From: Polynucleobacter sp. SHI8 | GTDB lineage: Bacteria; Pseudomonadota; Gammaproteobacteria; Burkholderiales; Burkholderiaceae | Assembly: GCF_027944005.1 (NCBI RefSeq) | Contig: NZ_AP027204.1 | Span: forward strand, 124,001 to 188,000 | DNA: 64,000 bases | Direction of reading: 5' to 3' | Shown: positions 1 through 7,423 of the stretch, piece after piece | Position numbering within the stretch: the stretch's first letter is position 1 | Layout: every line of letters begins with the position of its first letter | Translations under genes and position numbers: made by a program | Notes under the pieces: generated by a model | Told to the model about the DNA's origin: nothing | The model's database searches: none | Seen by the model: the letters and a program-made list of their open reading frames with translations, nothing else

Positions 1-723
1 CCTAAGACCTTTTAGATAATAAGCAGAATACATACCCATGCCAGCTGCACATTGAACCATGGGTTCAATGATGATGGCCGCGATTTGAGTGTGGCTTGAT
101 TGCAAAAGTTTCTCTAATTCCCCTAGACATGACTTAGCAAAATCCTGTGGAGAGACTCCTTCTGGGGCTAAACGCGCATCTGGTGAAGTGACAATGATTG
201 GTTGACGCGTTAGTACACTATAGGCATCTGTAAAAATCGGAATATCCGTAACAGAGAGCGCCCCCAATGTTTCACCGTGATAACTATTCTTTAAACAAAT
301 AAATCGATTTTTATCGCTTTTGCCAAGATTACGCCAATAATGAAAACTCATCTTTAAGGCGATTTCAACAGCAGATGCACCGTCAGAGGCGTAAAAGGCG
401 TGACCTAACTGGTGACTAGTTAACGCTGATAGTTTTTCCGATAAAAGAACTACCGGCTCGTGCGTGATACCAGCTAGCATGGCATGTTCTAGCTGATCGA
501 GTTGGTTTTTGATGGCTTGATTAATGCTTGGGTTTGTATGCCCAAATAAATTCGTCCACCAAGAACTGATGGAATCTAAATAGCTTTTACCTTGATGGTC
601 ATAAAGATAAGCACCTGATCCGCGCTGAATAGCCAAGAGAGGAAAATCCTCATGGCTTTTCATTTGCGTACAAGGGTGCCAAACTGCGTTTAAACTTCTT
701 TGTGCCCAATCATCACTTATCAT
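1..723 (-). CDS. bioA: Adenosylmethionine-8-amino-7-oxononanoate aminotransferase (BioA), 3'-truncated by the window edge
   Basis: PLP-dependent class III aminotransferase that makes 7,8-diaminopelargonate in biotin synthesis, using S-adenosylmethionine as amino donor. The first 241 codons are visible on the minus strand, from an ATG at 723. Family-typical stretches are WHPCTQM near the N terminus, SSWWTNLFGH about residues 50-60, and ASDGASAVEIALKMSFHYWR, where the PLP phosphate-binding region lies. The catalytic lysine lies beyond the window start and cannot be checked. The 5' end faces htrA's 3' end across about 40 bases. No other bio gene is in the window. The call rests on motif recognition of BioA rather than a generic omega-transaminase; the W-rich substrate-pocket motif favours BioA. 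Confidence 0.88.
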   Translation of the reverse strand, partial: MISDDWAQRSLNAVWHPCTQMKSHEDFPLLAIQRGSGAYLYDHQGKSYLDSISSWWTNLFGHTNPSINQAIKNQLDQLEHAMLAGITHEPVVLLSEKLSALTSHQLGHAFYASDGASAVEIALKMSFHYWRNLGKSDKNRFICLKNSYHGETLGALSVTDIPIFTDAYSVLTRQPIIVTSPDARLAPEGVSPQDFAKSCLGELEKLLQSSHTQIAAIIIEPMVQCAAGMGMYSAYYLKGLR

Positions 724-762
724 GGAATGATTATAAGTTCCAGTTCCTGATTCAGGTAAATA

Positions 763-1983
763 CTACTTACGTGCTTCCTTTTGAGATGGTCGCTTGCCAA
801 TGGCTACAGATAAAACAACACTTTGACCTTTGCGATCGACCACAACTTTCGTATTACTACCTGGCGTTAAAGCTGCAACCGTATTTAATAAACTTCTAAC
901 ATCTTTAATCGGTTCATCATTCACTTCCTTAAGAATATCTCCAGGTTTGATTCCCCCAAGTTCTGCAGGGCCATTTTTGAGGATTCCAGAAATTAAAACA
1001 CCTTTTGCATCTTTGGGTAATTTAAACGCCTCAATAATTTCTGGAGATAGATCGCGCGGCTCAACACCCATCCAGCCCCTAGTTACAGCACCGTTGGTGA
1101 CAATAGATTCCATGACTTGCTTAGCAAGGTTGACGGGTATGGCAAAGCCGATACCCATTGAGCCTCCACTCTTAGAAAATATGGCGGTGTTGATGCCAAT
1201 CAATTGACCTTTCGTATCGACGAGCCCCCCACCTGAATTACCAGGATTAATAGCCGCATCCGTTTGAATAAAGTTCTCGAAAGTGTTGATTCCAAGATGA
1301 TCACGACCAAGCGCCGAAACAATCCCAGCAGTGACGGTCTGCCCAACCCCGAAAGGATTGCCGATCGCAAGAACCACATCACCTACGTTAACGTTAGACA
1401 AATTACCAAGAACGATAGGTTCTGGTAAATCTGGTAAATCGATTTTAAGAACAGCGATATCAGTTTCTGGATCACTACCGATAAGTTTTGCGATGGTTTT
1501 TCGACCATCACCTAAAGCAATTTCAATTTTGTCCGCACCCTCAATCACGTGATGATTGGTGAGTATGAGACCTTCTTTACTAATGAGAACACCCGACCCA
1601 GTATTAAACTCTGGCTCGTCCTGAGTAGGTCCACCTTGAGGATCACCGAAGAAAAAATTAAACCACTCTTCTTGATTTTCAGGGGTTGGCTTTCCTTTTG
1701 GCTTTGGCCGCTGGTGAGGGTTTGTGTTTGGCTTACTTGGAGTGAGTTTTTCATTTTTACTACTGAAAACATTGACCACTGCAGGCATCGACTTTTTTAC
1801 GGCCTCATGATAAGAACCTGGCGATACGTCCTGATTCGGAGAAGACTCGGCAACGGTTACAGATTGAACAGGCCGAGCAGAGTTGCCTAACCAACCCGGT
1901 TTTAACGTGGAAATAACAAAATAACCAGCTAAAAAAACGGTGACTGCTTGTGCAAAAATAAGCCATAAACGCTTTGCCATCAT
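763..1983 (-). CDS. Membrane-anchored HtrA/DegS-like serine protease with one PDZ domain
   Basis: Periplasmic trypsin-like protease of the HtrA family, acting in envelope protein quality control or stress signalling. It has 406 residues. An N-terminal hydrophobic segment (about 5-27) is probably an uncleaved anchor. A Pro/Lys/Asn-rich linker (about 80-105) is followed by the protease domain with catalytic His145 (TNHHV), Asp175 (ETDIAVL) and Ser250 (GNSGGG), and one PDZ domain (about 303-395). One PDZ and a membrane anchor resemble DegS/AlgW more than DegP, but the sequence does not show whether it cleaves an anti-sigma factor. Its start lies 34 bases from the divergent NIF3 gene, so their promoters must overlap. 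Confidence 0.9.
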   Translation of the reverse strand: MMAKRLWLIFAQAVTVFLAGYFVISTLKPGWLGNSARPVQSVTVAESSPNQDVSPGSYHEAVKKSMPAVVNVFSSKNEKLTPSKPNTNPHQRPKPKGKPTPENQEEWFNFFFGDPQGGPTQDEPEFNTGSGVLISKEGLILTNHHVIEGADKIEIALGDGRKTIAKLIGSDPETDIAVLKIDLPDLPEPIVLGNLSNVNVGDVVLAIGNPFGVGQTVTAGIVSALGRDHLGINTFENFIQTDAAINPGNSGGGLVDTKGQLIGINTAIFSKSGGSMGIGFAIPVNLAKQVMESIVTNGAVTRGWMGVEPRDLSPEIIEAFKLPKDAKGVLISGILKNGPAELGGIKPGDILKEVNDEPIKDVRSLLNTVAALTPGSNTKVVVDRKGQSVVLSVAIGKRPSQKEARK

Positions 1984-2017
1984 ATTATTTCTCTTTAGTC
2001 TGTATTAAACTTCATCA

Positions 2018-2788
2018 ATGAAAACCAAAATCGCAACACGTGAGTCTATTGAATCATATCTTAATGATTTATTACGAATTTCTCATTTTAAAGACTATTG
2101 TCCAAATGGGTTGCAGGTTCAAGGAAAATTCGATATCAAGACCCTAGTAACTGGGGTTACAGCTTCTTTGGCATTAATAGAAAAGGCTGTAGAAGCCAAG
2201 GCAGACGCTATTTTGGTTCACCATGGTTGGTTCTGGAAAAATGATGATCCTAGAATCGTGCGTCAATTACATACAAGACTTAAATTATTGATGGCACATG
2301 ACATCAATTTATTTGCATACCATTTGCCACTGGATCAACACCCAGAATTTGGTAATAATACACAGTTAGCTCACGTCTTGGGATTTGAGATCCAGGGACA
2401 AAGTAAAGAAAATGATTTGGTTTGGTATGGCAAACCAAACCAAGGATCACGGAAAAAAACCTTACAAGATATAAGTTCGCTGATTGAGAAAAAACTTAAT
2501 AGAACGCCATTGGTTATTGGTGATGAAAGTCAATCGATTAAAAAGGTGGCTTGGTGTACAGGTGGCGCACAAGGTTATATCGACATAGCTGCTAATTTAG
2601 GGGCAGATGTGTATATCAGTGGTGAGATTTCTGAGCAGACGACCCATGCTGCGAGAGAACTAGGTATTGCTTATATCAGCGCCGGTCATCATGCAACCGA
2701 GAAATATGGTGTACTGGCTTTGGGCACACATATTGCCAAAACATTTGGGGTTAGGCATATCCATGTGGATATACCCAACCCGGTTTAA
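2018..2788 (+). CDS. NIF3-family dinuclear metal-centre protein (YbgI-like)
   Basis: A 256-residue protein of the NIF3/YbgI family (often annotated GTP cyclohydrolase I type 2 or Nif3-like dinuclear metal-centre hexameric protein). The physiological reaction is not settled for this family. Metal-ligand candidates are visible: His68-His69 in VHHGWFW, His102/Asp106 in YHLPLDQH, and His224/Glu228 in SAGHHATEKYG near the C terminus. It is divergently transcribed from the HtrA-like gene and convergent with mscL, whose stop lies only 2 bases beyond its own. Start ATG at 2018 fits the family N terminus (helix followed by the DYCPNGLQV motif). Confidence 0.9.
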   Translation: MKTKIATRESIESYLNDLLRISHFKDYCPNGLQVQGKFDIKTLVTGVTASLALIEKAVEAKADAILVHHGWFWKNDDPRIVRQLHTRLKLLMAHDINLFAYHLPLDQHPEFGNNTQLAHVLGFEIQGQSKENDLVWYGKPNQGSRKKTLQDISSLIEKKLNRTPLVIGDESQSIKKVAWCTGGAQGYIDIAANLGADVYISGEISEQTTHAARELGIAYISAGHHATEKYGVLALGTHIAKTFGVRHIHVDIPNPV

Positions 2789-2790
2789 TT

Positions 2791-3216
2791 TTATTTTTTA
2801 AGATTGTCACGAATTTCGCGAAGAAGAATAATATCTTCAGGTGTTGCTGGAGCTGCCGGAGCCGGCTCATCACCCTTAATGCGATTCATGATTTTAACGA
2901 GTTGAAAAATCACAAATGCCAAGATAATAAAGTTCAAAGCAACGGTAATAAAGCTACCGTAGGCAAATAAAGGAACGCCTGCTTTTTTGAGAGCATCTAA
3001 AGTTCTAGGTACGCCGTCAGGAATGCTTCCTAAAACTACAAATAAATTATGGAAATCTAAACCACCGCCAGTCAGTGCGGCAATTAATGGCATGATGATA
3101 TCGCCGACAAGAGAGTCAACAATCTTACCGAAAGCACCACCGATGATGACACCAACGGCCAGGTCTACTACATTGCCTTTCATGGCAAATTCTTTAAATT
3201 CACTTAGGATACTCAT
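2791..3216 (-). CDS. mscL: Large-conductance mechanosensitive channel MscL
   Basis: Inner-membrane homopentameric channel that opens under membrane tension and relieves osmotic downshock. It has 141 residues, normal for the family. The N-terminal amphipathic helix [20 protein letters not shown] and TM1 with the [13 protein letters not shown] signature are clear; TM2 lies about 75-105 ([20 protein letters not shown]), followed by the charged cytoplasmic helix [11 protein letters not shown]. It is convergent with the NIF3 gene (2-base gap) and divergent from petA, with 137 bases between the two starts. Confidence 0.97.
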   Translation of the reverse strand: MSILSEFKEFAMKGNVVDLAVGVIIGGAFGKIVDSLVGDIIMPLIAALTGGGLDFHNLFVVLGSIPDGVPRTLDALKKAGVPLFAYGSFITVALNFIILAFVIFQLVKIMNRIKGDEPAPAAPATPEDIILLREIRDNLKK

Positions 3217-3312
3217 ATAAACCCCTTTTTTGATAAAATTTCTATAAGTTTAAATGAACTCTTTTAAACTTTATGAATCTTCACATAAGAATCTTATAAT
3301 CAACAAAATGGC

Positions 3313-3318
3313 TATAAT
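3313..3318 (+). promoter_or_regulatory. Candidate -10 element for petABC
   Basis: A perfect TATAAT lies 35 bases upstream of the petA ATG in the AT-rich mscL/petA divergent region. No convincing -35 hexamer is found at 16-18 bases, so this is a weak, position-based call. A second TATAAT occurs at 3295-3300. Confidence 0.35.
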
Positions 3319-3353
3319 ATGTCAGGGAAAACACTAATTTAAACGAGAACCTA

Positions 3354-3983
3354 ATGAGCGCTGAAGAAAATTCAAGTTTACAGCCTGTTCCTGCAGAGCT
3401 GAATAAAGAAAGACGTACATGGATCATTGCAACATCTGTGATGGGCGGTATTGGTGGAGCAGCAATTGCGCTCCCACTAGTTAATACATTCGCACCATCA
3501 GAGAAAGCGAAAGCCGCTGGTGCGCCAGTTGAAATGGATATCACTGGAATGCAACCTGGTGAGATGAGAACCATTGAATGGCGTGGCAAACCAGTTTGGG
3601 TGGTCCGTCGCACACCAGAGCAAGTTGCTGATTTAACCAAGAATGATTCAAATTTAGCCGATCCTAACTCGCAGAGAACGCCAGATGCTTTAACGCCTGC
3701 ATATGCACGTAATGAAGCAAGATCAATTAAGCCTGAATATTTAGTTGTTGTTGGTATTTGTTCTCATTTGGGATGCTCGCCGTCAGCTAAGTTTGATATG
3801 GGTGCACAACCTTCTTTACCGGCAGACTGGTTAGGCGGCTTTTTATGCCCTTGCCATGGTTCTACTTTCGACCTAGCAGGACGCGTGTTTAAAAATAAAC
3901 CTGCGCCAGATAATCTTGAAGTTCCCCCACACATGTATTTAAGCGACACCAAGATTGTTATTGGTGAAGACAAGAAAGCTTAA
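3354..3983 (+). CDS. petA: Ubiquinol-cytochrome c reductase Rieske iron-sulfur subunit
   Basis: Electron-transfer subunit of the cytochrome bc1 complex; its [2Fe-2S] cluster carries electrons from ubiquinol to cytochrome c1 on the periplasmic face. It has 209 residues. A twin-arginine-like motif (KERRTW, about 18-23) precedes a hydrophobic segment about 24-42 that acts as Tat signal-anchor. Cluster-binding boxes are CSHLGC (Cys136, His138, Cys141) and CPCHGS (Cys165, Cys167, His168); the two extra cysteines 141 and 167 form the stabilising disulfide in this family. It is the first gene of petA-petB-petC, 13 bases before petB. Confidence 0.97.
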   Translation: MSAEENSSLQPVPAELNKERRTWIIATSVMGGIGGAAIALPLVNTFAPSEKAKAAGAPVEMDITGMQPGEMRTIEWRGKPVWVVRRTPEQVADLTKNDSNLADPNSQRTPDALTPAYARNEARSIKPEYLVVVGICSHLGCSPSAKFDMGAQPSLPADWLGGFLCPCHGSTFDLAGRVFKNKPAPDNLEVPPHMYLSDTKIVIGEDKKA

Positions 3984-3996
3984 GGAGAAATAGAAC

Positions 3997-5394
3997 ATGG
4001 CATTCCACGAAAAAGAAGTTCCTCCGAACGCAACTTCCGGCCAAAAGTTAATGGCTTGGGTTGATTCCCGCTTTCCCTTAAGTGCGACGATTAAGGGACA
4101 TTTAACCGAATATTACGCACCAAAAAACCTTAATTTTTGGTATTACTTTGGTGCCTTAGCAATTGTGGTTTTAGCTTTACAGATCATTACTGGTATTTTC
4201 TTGGTCATGCACTACAAGCCAGATGCTGAAAAAGCGTTTGAGTCTGTTGAGTACATCATGCGTGAAGTTCCCTGGGGTTGGTTAGTTCGTTATATGCATT
4301 CCACTGGTGCTTCCATGTTCTTTATCGTGGTCTATATGCACATGTTCCGTGGCATGATCTACGGCTCTTATAGAAAGCCTCGCGAATTAGTTTGGATTTT
4401 TGGTTGCGCAATCTTCTTGTGTTTAATGGCAGAAGCCTTCTTTGGCTACTTGCTTCCATGGGGACAGATGTCTTATTGGGGTGCTCAAGTGATTGTGAAC
4501 CTCTTCTCGGCAATTCCGGTGATTGGACCAGATCTATCTTTATGGATTCGTGGTGATTATGTGGTGGGTGATGCAACTCTTAATCGCTTTTTCTCATTCC
4601 ACGTGATTGCAATTCCTTTGGTGTTAGTTGGACTTGTAGCCGCGCATATTGTGGCACTTCATGAAGTCGGATCAAATAATCCTGACGGTGTAGAAATCAA
4701 AGAAACTGTTGATGAAAAAGGTATTCCTTTGGATGGCATTCCTTTCCACCCATTCTATACAGTGCATGACGTAATGGGCCTTGGCGTATTTGCAATGATT
4801 TTTGCCTTTATCGTGTTCTTTGCTCCTGAGATGAATGGTTATTTCTTGGAAGCCAATAACTTTATCCCAGCAAATCCGTTACAAACGCCCGCACACATTG
4901 CTCCAGTATGGTATTTCACACCGTTTTACTCCATGCTACGTGCGACTACCTCTGAGTTTTTACTGCCAATGTGGATTTTTGCAGCAGTATTGTTTTGGCT
5001 GGCATCCCGTGGCGCTGCCATGAAAACTAAAGCAATCTTTGGCGCGATCTTATTAGTCTTGGCTGTAGGATTCTACTTTTTAGATGCTAAGTTTTGGGGA
5101 GTGCTCGTGATGGGTGGCTCAGTCGTGATTTTCTTCTTCCTCCCATGGTTAGATAAATCACCTGTGAAGTCCATTCGTTACCGTCCAGGATTCCACAAAT
5201 ATATTTACGGAGTTTTTGTGATCTGTTTCGTGATTTTGGGTTACTTAGGAATCATGCCACCATCACCAATCGCTGAAAAATTAGCTCAACTTTGCACGAT
5301 TTTATATTTTGGCTTCTTCTTGGCTATGCCTTATTGGAGCAAGTTGGGTGAGTTTAAACAAGTTCCAGACCGTGTCACGTTTGCAGCGCACTAA
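3997..5394 (+). CDS. petB: Cytochrome b of the bc1 complex
   Basis: Membrane core of ubiquinol-cytochrome c reductase carrying the two b hemes and the Qo/Qi quinone sites. It has 465 residues, full length with both the N-terminal (heme) and C-terminal cytochrome b domains in one chain. Heme-ligand histidine pairs are visible in YMHSTGASMFF / MHMFRGM and SFHVIAIPLV / AHIVALHEVGSNNP. The Qo loop reads PVWYFTPFYSMLR in place of the mitochondrial PEWY, as is usual in betaproteobacteria. A ribosome site AAGGAGA lies 7 bases before the ATG. The gene lies between petA and petC and is co-transcribed with them. Confidence 0.97.
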   Translation: MAFHEKEVPPNATSGQKLMAWVDSRFPLSATIKGHLTEYYAPKNLNFWYYFGALAIVVLALQIITGIFLVMHYKPDAEKAFESVEYIMREVPWGWLVRYMHSTGASMFFIVVYMHMFRGMIYGSYRKPRELVWIFGCAIFLCLMAEAFFGYLLPWGQMSYWGAQVIVNLFSAIPVIGPDLSLWIRGDYVVGDATLNRFFSFHVIAIPLVLVGLVAAHIVALHEVGSNNPDGVEIKETVDEKGIPLDGIPFHPFYTVHDVMGLGVFAMIFAFIVFFAPEMNGYFLEANNFIPANPLQTPAHIAPVWYFTPFYSMLRATTSEFLLPMWIFAAVLFWLASRGAAMKTKAIFGAILLVLAVGFYFLDAKFWGVLVMGGSVVIFFFLPWLDKSPVKSIRYRPGFHKYIYGVFVICFVILGYLGIMPPSPIAEKLAQLCTILYFGFFLAMPYWSKLGEFKQVPDRVTFAAH

Positions 5395-5404
5395 GGTACC
5401 TTCA

Positions 5405-6175
5405 ATGAATAAAAATACATTACCTCAAATTCTCCGTTGGATTGCCAATGTTGCTGTTGTAATTGGCTTTGCGACTTCTTTTAATGCATTAGCAAACGAA
5501 GACACCTTTCCATTAGATAAAGCACCAAACCGCTTAAACAATATGGCGGCTTTACAGAATGGCGCAAAGATCTTTACTAACTATTGTTTAAACTGTCATG
5601 GTGCCCATAGCGTTCGCTACAATCGTTTACGCGATATTGGCTTGACTGATGAGCAAATCAAAGAAAACCTTCTTTTTACTGGTGGGAAAGTTGGTGACTT
5701 GATGAAGGTGAGCATGGCTCCTGCAGAGTCTAAAGAGTGGTTTGGTAAAGCCCCACCTGATTTGTCTGTTGAAATTCGTTCTAGAGGTGCTGATTGGGTA
5801 TATACCTATTTGCGTACTTTTTATCGTGATGACTCAAGACCAACTGGTTGGAATAATCTTGTTTATAAAAACGTTGGCATGCCCCACGTTTTGTGGGAAT
5901 TACAAGGTTATCGTGAGGCCAAATTTGAAGAAGTTAAAGGTCATGGTGGAGCAGAAGAGCATAAGTTTGCTGGTTTTGAGCAGTTAACTCCAGGCCTTAT
6001 GAAGCCACAAGAATATGATGACAATATGGCTGACTTAGTTGCTTATATGTCTTGGATGGCCGAGCCTGCGCAGTTGGAAAGAAAGCGTATTGGCGTTATT
6101 GTGTTACTATTTTTGGCTGTCTTCACATTAGTTGCTTCGCGCTTAAATAGAACATATTGGAAGAGTATTCATTAA
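5405..6175 (+). CDS. petC: Cytochrome c1
   Basis: Heme c subunit of the bc1 complex, passing electrons from the Rieske protein to soluble cytochrome c. I choose the ATG at 5405, giving 256 residues, because it begins a proper signal sequence (hydrophobic core about 14-28, ending NALA|NED). An upstream in-frame start at 5309 would sit inside petB. The covalent heme motif CLNCH is at residues 61-65. A C-terminal transmembrane anchor (about 229-245) is followed by a short positive tail (LNRTYWKSIH). The start is 10 bases after the petB stop. A terminator hairpin follows at 6195. Confidence 0.95.
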   Translation: MNKNTLPQILRWIANVAVVIGFATSFNALANEDTFPLDKAPNRLNNMAALQNGAKIFTNYCLNCHGAHSVRYNRLRDIGLTDEQIKENLLFTGGKVGDLMKVSMAPAESKEWFGKAPPDLSVEIRSRGADWVYTYLRTFYRDDSRPTGWNNLVYKNVGMPHVLWELQGYREAKFEEVKGHGGAEEHKFAGFEQLTPGLMKPQEYDDNMADLVAYMSWMAEPAQLERKRIGVIVLLFLAVFTLVASRLNRTYWKSIH

Positions 6176-6194
6176 TATTGTTTTGTAGTGCTAC

Positions 6195-6227
6195 AGGCAG
6201 ATGGCGAAGGTCGTCTGCCTTTTACTT
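6195..6227 (+). terminator. Rho-independent-type terminator after petABC
   Basis: A ten-pair stem (AGGCAGATGG paired with TCGTCTGCCT, two G-U pairs) closes a six-base loop at 6205-6210 and is followed by TTTACTTTA. It separates petABC from sspAB. Confidence 0.75.
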
Positions 6228-6251
6228 TATAGAGAATAAGGAAATTTACCT

Positions 6252-6863
6252 ATGATGGTTTTGTACTCGGGAACAAATTGCCCATTTTCACAACGTTGTC
6301 GTCTTGTTTTATTTGAAAAAGGGATGGATTTTGAGATCCGTGACGTTGATTTATTCAATAAGCCAGAAGATATTTCCGTCATGAATCCTTATGGACAAGT
6401 GCCTATTTTGGTTGAGCGTGATCTTATTTTGTATGAATCAAACATCATTAACGAATACATTGATGAGCGCTTTCCACATCCGCAATTAATGCCGCCCGAT
6501 CCAGTCGCTAGAGCCCGTGCACGCTTATTCTTGTTTAATTTTGAAAAAGAACTTTTTGTTCACGTTTCGACTCTTGAAAACGAAAAAGGTAAAAATGCAA
6601 CAGCGGTGCTTGATAAAGCTCGCTTAGCAATTCGTGATCGATTAACTCAATTAGCTCCTGTATTTGTTAAAAACAAATACATGCTTGGTGAAGAGTTCTC
6701 AATGCTTGATGTTGCAATTGCTCCACTCCTGTGGCGTTTAGAGCATTACGGTATTGATCTTTCTAGAAATGCAGCACCTTTACTCAAGTATGCGGAACGT
6801 ATTTTTAGTCGCCCAGCATATATTGAAGCGTTGACTCCGTCAGAGAAGGTCATGCGTCGATAA
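6252..6863 (+). CDS. sspA: Stringent starvation protein A (GST-fold)
   Basis: RNA-polymerase-associated protein with a glutathione-S-transferase fold that changes transcription under starvation and acid stress. It has 203 residues. The N-terminal thioredoxin-like half carries NCPFSQRCRLVLFEKG and the cis-Pro region YGQVPILVERDLILYESNIINEYIDERFPHP; the C-terminal half is all-helical (GEEFSMLDVAIAPLLWRLEHY). A ribosome site (AAGGAAA) lies about 9 bases upstream. The start is MM at 6252; the second ATG at 6255 is equally possible. It overlaps sspB by one base (TAATG), indicating translational coupling, and its placement after petC is typical of betaproteobacteria. Confidence 0.93.
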   Translation: MMVLYSGTNCPFSQRCRLVLFEKGMDFEIRDVDLFNKPEDISVMNPYGQVPILVERDLILYESNIINEYIDERFPHPQLMPPDPVARARARLFLFNFEKELFVHVSTLENEKGKNATAVLDKARLAIRDRLTQLAPVFVKNKYMLGEEFSMLDVAIAPLLWRLEHYGIDLSRNAAPLLKYAERIFSRPAYIEALTPSEKVMRR

Positions 6864-7294
6864 TGAGCAATCCATTTGGTGAAGATGCAAGCTCCAATAA
6901 GGTTCCAAGTACAAAGCCCTATTTAATTAGGGCTTTGTACCAATGGTGTATTGATAATGCATTTACGCCCTATGTCTCGGTATTTGTGGATCGCTCAGTG
7001 GATGTGCCTCGCGAGTATGTGAATAAAGATGAGATTGTTCTTAATATTGGACCAACTGCTTGTCAATCGATAGAAATTGATAATTATTCCATTCAATTTA
7101 AGGCAAGGTTTAACGGTATTCCAAAAGAAATCTATATTCCGATTACGCATGTGATGGCCATTTATTCACGTGAAAATAGCCAAGGAATGAGCTTCCCAGT
7201 CAATATTTCACCGAGTGAAGAATCAAATGAAACCAATGATAGTGAAGCAAATTTAAAAGAGACAACAAAATCTCATATAAAGCTTGTGAAATAG
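6863..7294 (+). CDS. sspB: ClpXP protease specificity-enhancing factor SspB
   Basis: Adaptor that binds ssrA-tagged polypeptides and delivers them to ClpXP for degradation. It has 143 residues: a folded substrate-binding domain (about 15-110, with PYVSVFVDRSVDVP and IYIPITHVMAIYSREN), then an acidic flexible linker (SEESNETNDSEANLKE), then a terminal peptide ending IKLVK. That end matches the ClpX-binding tail at the C terminus of SspB proteins. It forms an operon with sspA through a one-base overlap. Confidence 0.94.
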   Translation: MSNPFGEDASSNKVPSTKPYLIRALYQWCIDNAFTPYVSVFVDRSVDVPREYVNKDEIVLNIGPTACQSIEIDNYSIQFKARFNGIPKEIYIPITHVMAIYSRENSQGMSFPVNISPSEESNETNDSEANLKETTKSHIKLVK

Positions 7295-7322
7295 TTTAAA
7301 ATACATTCTTCAATTTAAAAAT

Positions 7323-7398
7323 GCCCCATTAGCTCATCTGGTAGAGCAACTGATTTGTAATCAGTAGGTGGTCTGTTCGAGTCGGACATGGGGCACCA
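7323..7398 (+). tRNA. tRNA-Thr (anticodon UGU)
   Basis: A 76-base cloverleaf. The acceptor stem is GCCCCAT / ATGGGGC with encoded ACCA at 7395-7398. The D arm is AGCTCATCTGGTAGAGC, the anticodon stem ACTGA/TCAGT encloses loop TTTGTAA with anticodon TGT at 7356-7358, and the T arm is GTCTG-TTCGAGT-CGGAC. It reads ACA codons for threonine. It lies between sspB and an AT-rich glycosyltransferase gene; I see no copy of its 3' end downstream that would mark an integrated element. Confidence 0.97.
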
Positions 7399-7423
7399 TC
7401 AATAAGCAAACTAAAATCTGGAA